NCBI GenBank assembly: GCA_916610825.1
Contig: OU744449.1
Span: forward strand, 16,581,354-16,645,353
Direction: 5' to 3'
Origin: Haliclystus octoradiatus
Lineage: Eukaryota; Cnidaria; Staurozoa; Stauromedusae; Haliclystidae
Length of the DNA stretch: 64,000 nucleotides
This document shows, one piece after another, positions 62,601 through 64,000 of the stretch. Position 1 is the stretch's first letter. Each line of letters opens with the position of its first letter. The position numbers and the translations under genes were made by a program. Below the pieces are notes generated by a model. The model saw only the letters and a list, made by a program, of their open reading frames with translations. It was not told the origin of the DNA and searched no databases.

Positions 62601-63900
62601 ATTCCCAAGGCAATTATGCATTGTTTTTTTGAAATTTTAAATTCCCAAGGGATTCAGGCATTGCTTTTGGTCATTTTGAATTCCCAAGGAAATTAGGCAT
62701 TGTTTTTGGTCTTTTTGAATTCCAAAGGGATTTAGGCATTGTTTTTGGTCTTTTTGTATTCCCAAGGGAATTAGGCATTGTTTTTGGTCTTTTTGTATTC
62801 CCAAGGGAATTAGGCATTGTTTTGGGTCTTTTTGTATGGTCTTTTTGTATTCCCAAGGGAATTAGGCATTATTTTTGGTCATTTTGAATTCTAAAGGGAT
62901 TTAGGTATTGTTTTTTGTCTTTTTGTATTCTCAAGGGAATTACGCATTGTTTTTGGTCTTTTTGCATTCCCAAGGGAATTAGGCATTGTTTTTGGTCTTT
63001 TTGTATGGTCTTTTTGTATTCCCAAGGGAATTAGGCATTGTTTTTGGTCTTTTTGTATTCCCAAGGGAATTAGGCATAGTTTTTGGTCTTTTTGTATTCT
63101 CAAGGGAATTAGGCATTGTTTTTTGTGTTTTTGAATTCCCAAGGGAATTAGGCATTGGTTTTGGTATTTTTGTATTCCCAAGGGAATTAGGCATTGTTTT
63201 TGGTCATTTTGAATTCTCAAGAGATTTAGGCATTGTTTTTGGTCTTTTTGTATTCCCAATGTAATTAGGCAATGTTTTTGGTCTTTTTGTATTCCCAAGG
63301 GAATTAGGCATTGTTTTTGGTCTTTTAGTATTCCCAAGGGAATTAGGCATTGTTTTTGGTCATTTTGAATTCTCAAGGGATTTAGGCATTGTTTTTTGTC
63401 TTTTTGTATGGTCTTTTTGTATTCCCAAGGGAATTAGGCATTGTTTTTGGTCATTTTGAATTCTCAAGAGATTTAGGCATTGTTTTTGGTCTTTTTGTAT
63501 TCCCAAGGTAATTAGGCAATGTTTTTGGTCTTTTTGTATTCCCAAGAGAATTAGGCATTGTTTTTGGTCTTTTTGTATTCCCAAGGAAATTAGGCATTGT
63601 TTTTGGTCTTTTTGAATTCCAAAGGGATTTAGGCATTGTTTTTGGTCTTTTTGTATGGTCTTTTTGTATTCCCAAGGGAATTAGGCATTGTTTTTGGTCT
63701 TTCTGAATTCCCAAGGGATATAGGCATTGTTTTTGGTCATTTTGAATTCCCAAGGGAATTAGGCATTGTTTTTGATCATTTTGAATTCTTAAGGGAATTA
63801 GGCATTGTTTTTGGTCTTTTTAATTCCCAAGAGAATTAGGCATTGTTTTTGGCCTTTTTGAATTCCCGAGGGAATTAGGCATTGTTTTTGATCTTTTTGT
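53686..63900. repeat. Nested duplications with offsets 3,082, 1,705, 4,787 and 2,081 bp
   Basis: 53686-55740 recurs at 56768-58822 (3,082 bp). 57651-58820 recurs at 59356-60525 (1,705 bp). 56023-56970 recurs at 60810-61758 (4,787 bp, which equals 3,082 plus 1,705). 60898-61758 recurs at 62979-63839 (2,081 bp). Rare shared markers are AATTCCCGAGG, CCCATGAG, TTTTTGCATTCCC and CCAATGTAATTA. The arithmetic shows successive, overlapping duplications. Confidence 0.83.
58479..59182. repeat. 352-bp unit (9 monomers) in tandem
   Basis: The 40-mer TGCATTG variant is at 58479 and again at 58831, 352 bp later (eight 39-mers plus one 40-mer). The second unit is replaced by other variants after about 59150. 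A similar pair of 40-mers, also 352 bp apart, is at 55397 and 55749. This 9-monomer module has amplified locally at least twice. Confidence 0.82.
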
Positions 63901-64000
63901 ATTCCAAAGGAAATTAGGCATTGTTTTTGGTCTTTTTCAATTCCCAAGGGAATTAGGCATTGTTTTTGGCCTTTTTGTATTCCAAAGGGAATTAAGCATT

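Larger units (their letters stand above)
17767..64000. repeat. 39-bp satellite array, right block
   Basis: This continues the left block: same monomer, same orientation and same variant classes, for about 46 kb with no further unique insertion that I can see. It runs off the right edge of the window. Its first monomers (GGCATTATTTTTGGTCATTT, then GAATTCTAAAGGGATTTA) match the sequence after the 52-bp variant at many other places, for example 9972 and 21639, so left and right blocks were one array before the transposons arrived. Organisation is higher-order, with duplicated multi-monomer units listed separately. No gene, RNA gene or promoter is supported in this block. Confidence 0.98.

Noticed and set aside
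17767-64000. CRISPR array
   Set aside because: The repeats are contiguous with no unique spacers, no cas genes are present, and the transposons are eukaryotic in type.
1-64000. Telomere-type repeats, since TTAGGC (the nematode telomere unit) occurs in almost every monomer
   Set aside because: It occurs once per 39 bp and never as a tandem hexamer run.
1-64000. T5-T7 runs as RNA polymerase III terminators
   Set aside because: They are present in every monomer as part of the consensus, with no tRNA, 5S or A/B-box promoter sequence nearby.
1-64000. Claim that this is the centromere
   Set aside because: Higher-order satellite structure is compatible with a centromere but also with other heterochromatin. 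No CENP-B-box-like motif was seen in the monomer and there is no chromatin evidence.

Overview
The window is almost entirely one eukaryotic satellite array. A 39-bp monomer (T-rich on the + strand: GGCATTGTTTTT, then GGTCTTTTTGTAT, then TCCCAAGGGAATTA) is repeated head to tail, always in the same orientation, from base 1 to 15112 and again from 17767 to 64000. That is roughly 1,560 monomers, and the array runs off both ends of the window. I support no intact protein-coding gene and no RNA gene. The many open frames of 60-270 codons follow from a repeat length that is a multiple of three (13 codons): two of the three frames on each strand lack a stop in the consensus monomer, so long ORFs appear in overlapping frames on both strands.

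The only break is 15113-17766. It holds two unrelated terminal-inverted-repeat DNA transposons, separated by 50 bp of satellite. Element 1 (15113-15943, 831 bp) has perfect 30-bp terminal inverted repeats (TIRs) and a TTA target duplication. It has no transposase and is best read as a non-autonomous PIF/Harbinger-type element. Element 2 (15997-17766, 1,770 bp) has 13-bp perfect TIRs that extend into an imperfect second block, and an AT duplication (or no duplication). It carries a broken open frame that may be a relic of a transposon protein. Removing both insertions regenerates ordinary satellite that matches uninterrupted copies elsewhere in the window, for example near 21440-21680.

The array has higher-order structure. 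Monomer variants of 38, 40, 52 and (once) 26 bp occur in fixed orders and define larger units: 272/544 bp, 312 bp, 352 bp, 1,350 bp (34 monomers), 1,521 bp (38 monomers, nearly three copies), 1,534 bp (38 monomers, two abutting copies), and multi-kilobase duplications of about 1.8, 2.3, 2.5, 3.1, 3.4, 3.6 and 4.8 kb. Left to right: mixed units and a 312-bp duplication (1-5300); 1,521-bp units (5313-9439); 1,350-bp units (10717-13410); transposons (15113-17766); 1,351/1,846-bp units (19.8-26.5 kb); 3.4-3.8-kb units with 544-bp dimers inside (32-44 kb); 2,309- and 1,534-bp units (44.3-51.1 kb); 3,082/1,705/4,787/2,081-bp units (53.7-64 kb).

The organism is a eukaryote, from the satellite and the Harbinger-like and ISL2EU-like transposon features. 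An invertebrate animal is my best guess, but nothing here fixes the taxon. The region looks like constitutive heterochromatin. Centromeric or other function cannot be judged from sequence alone.
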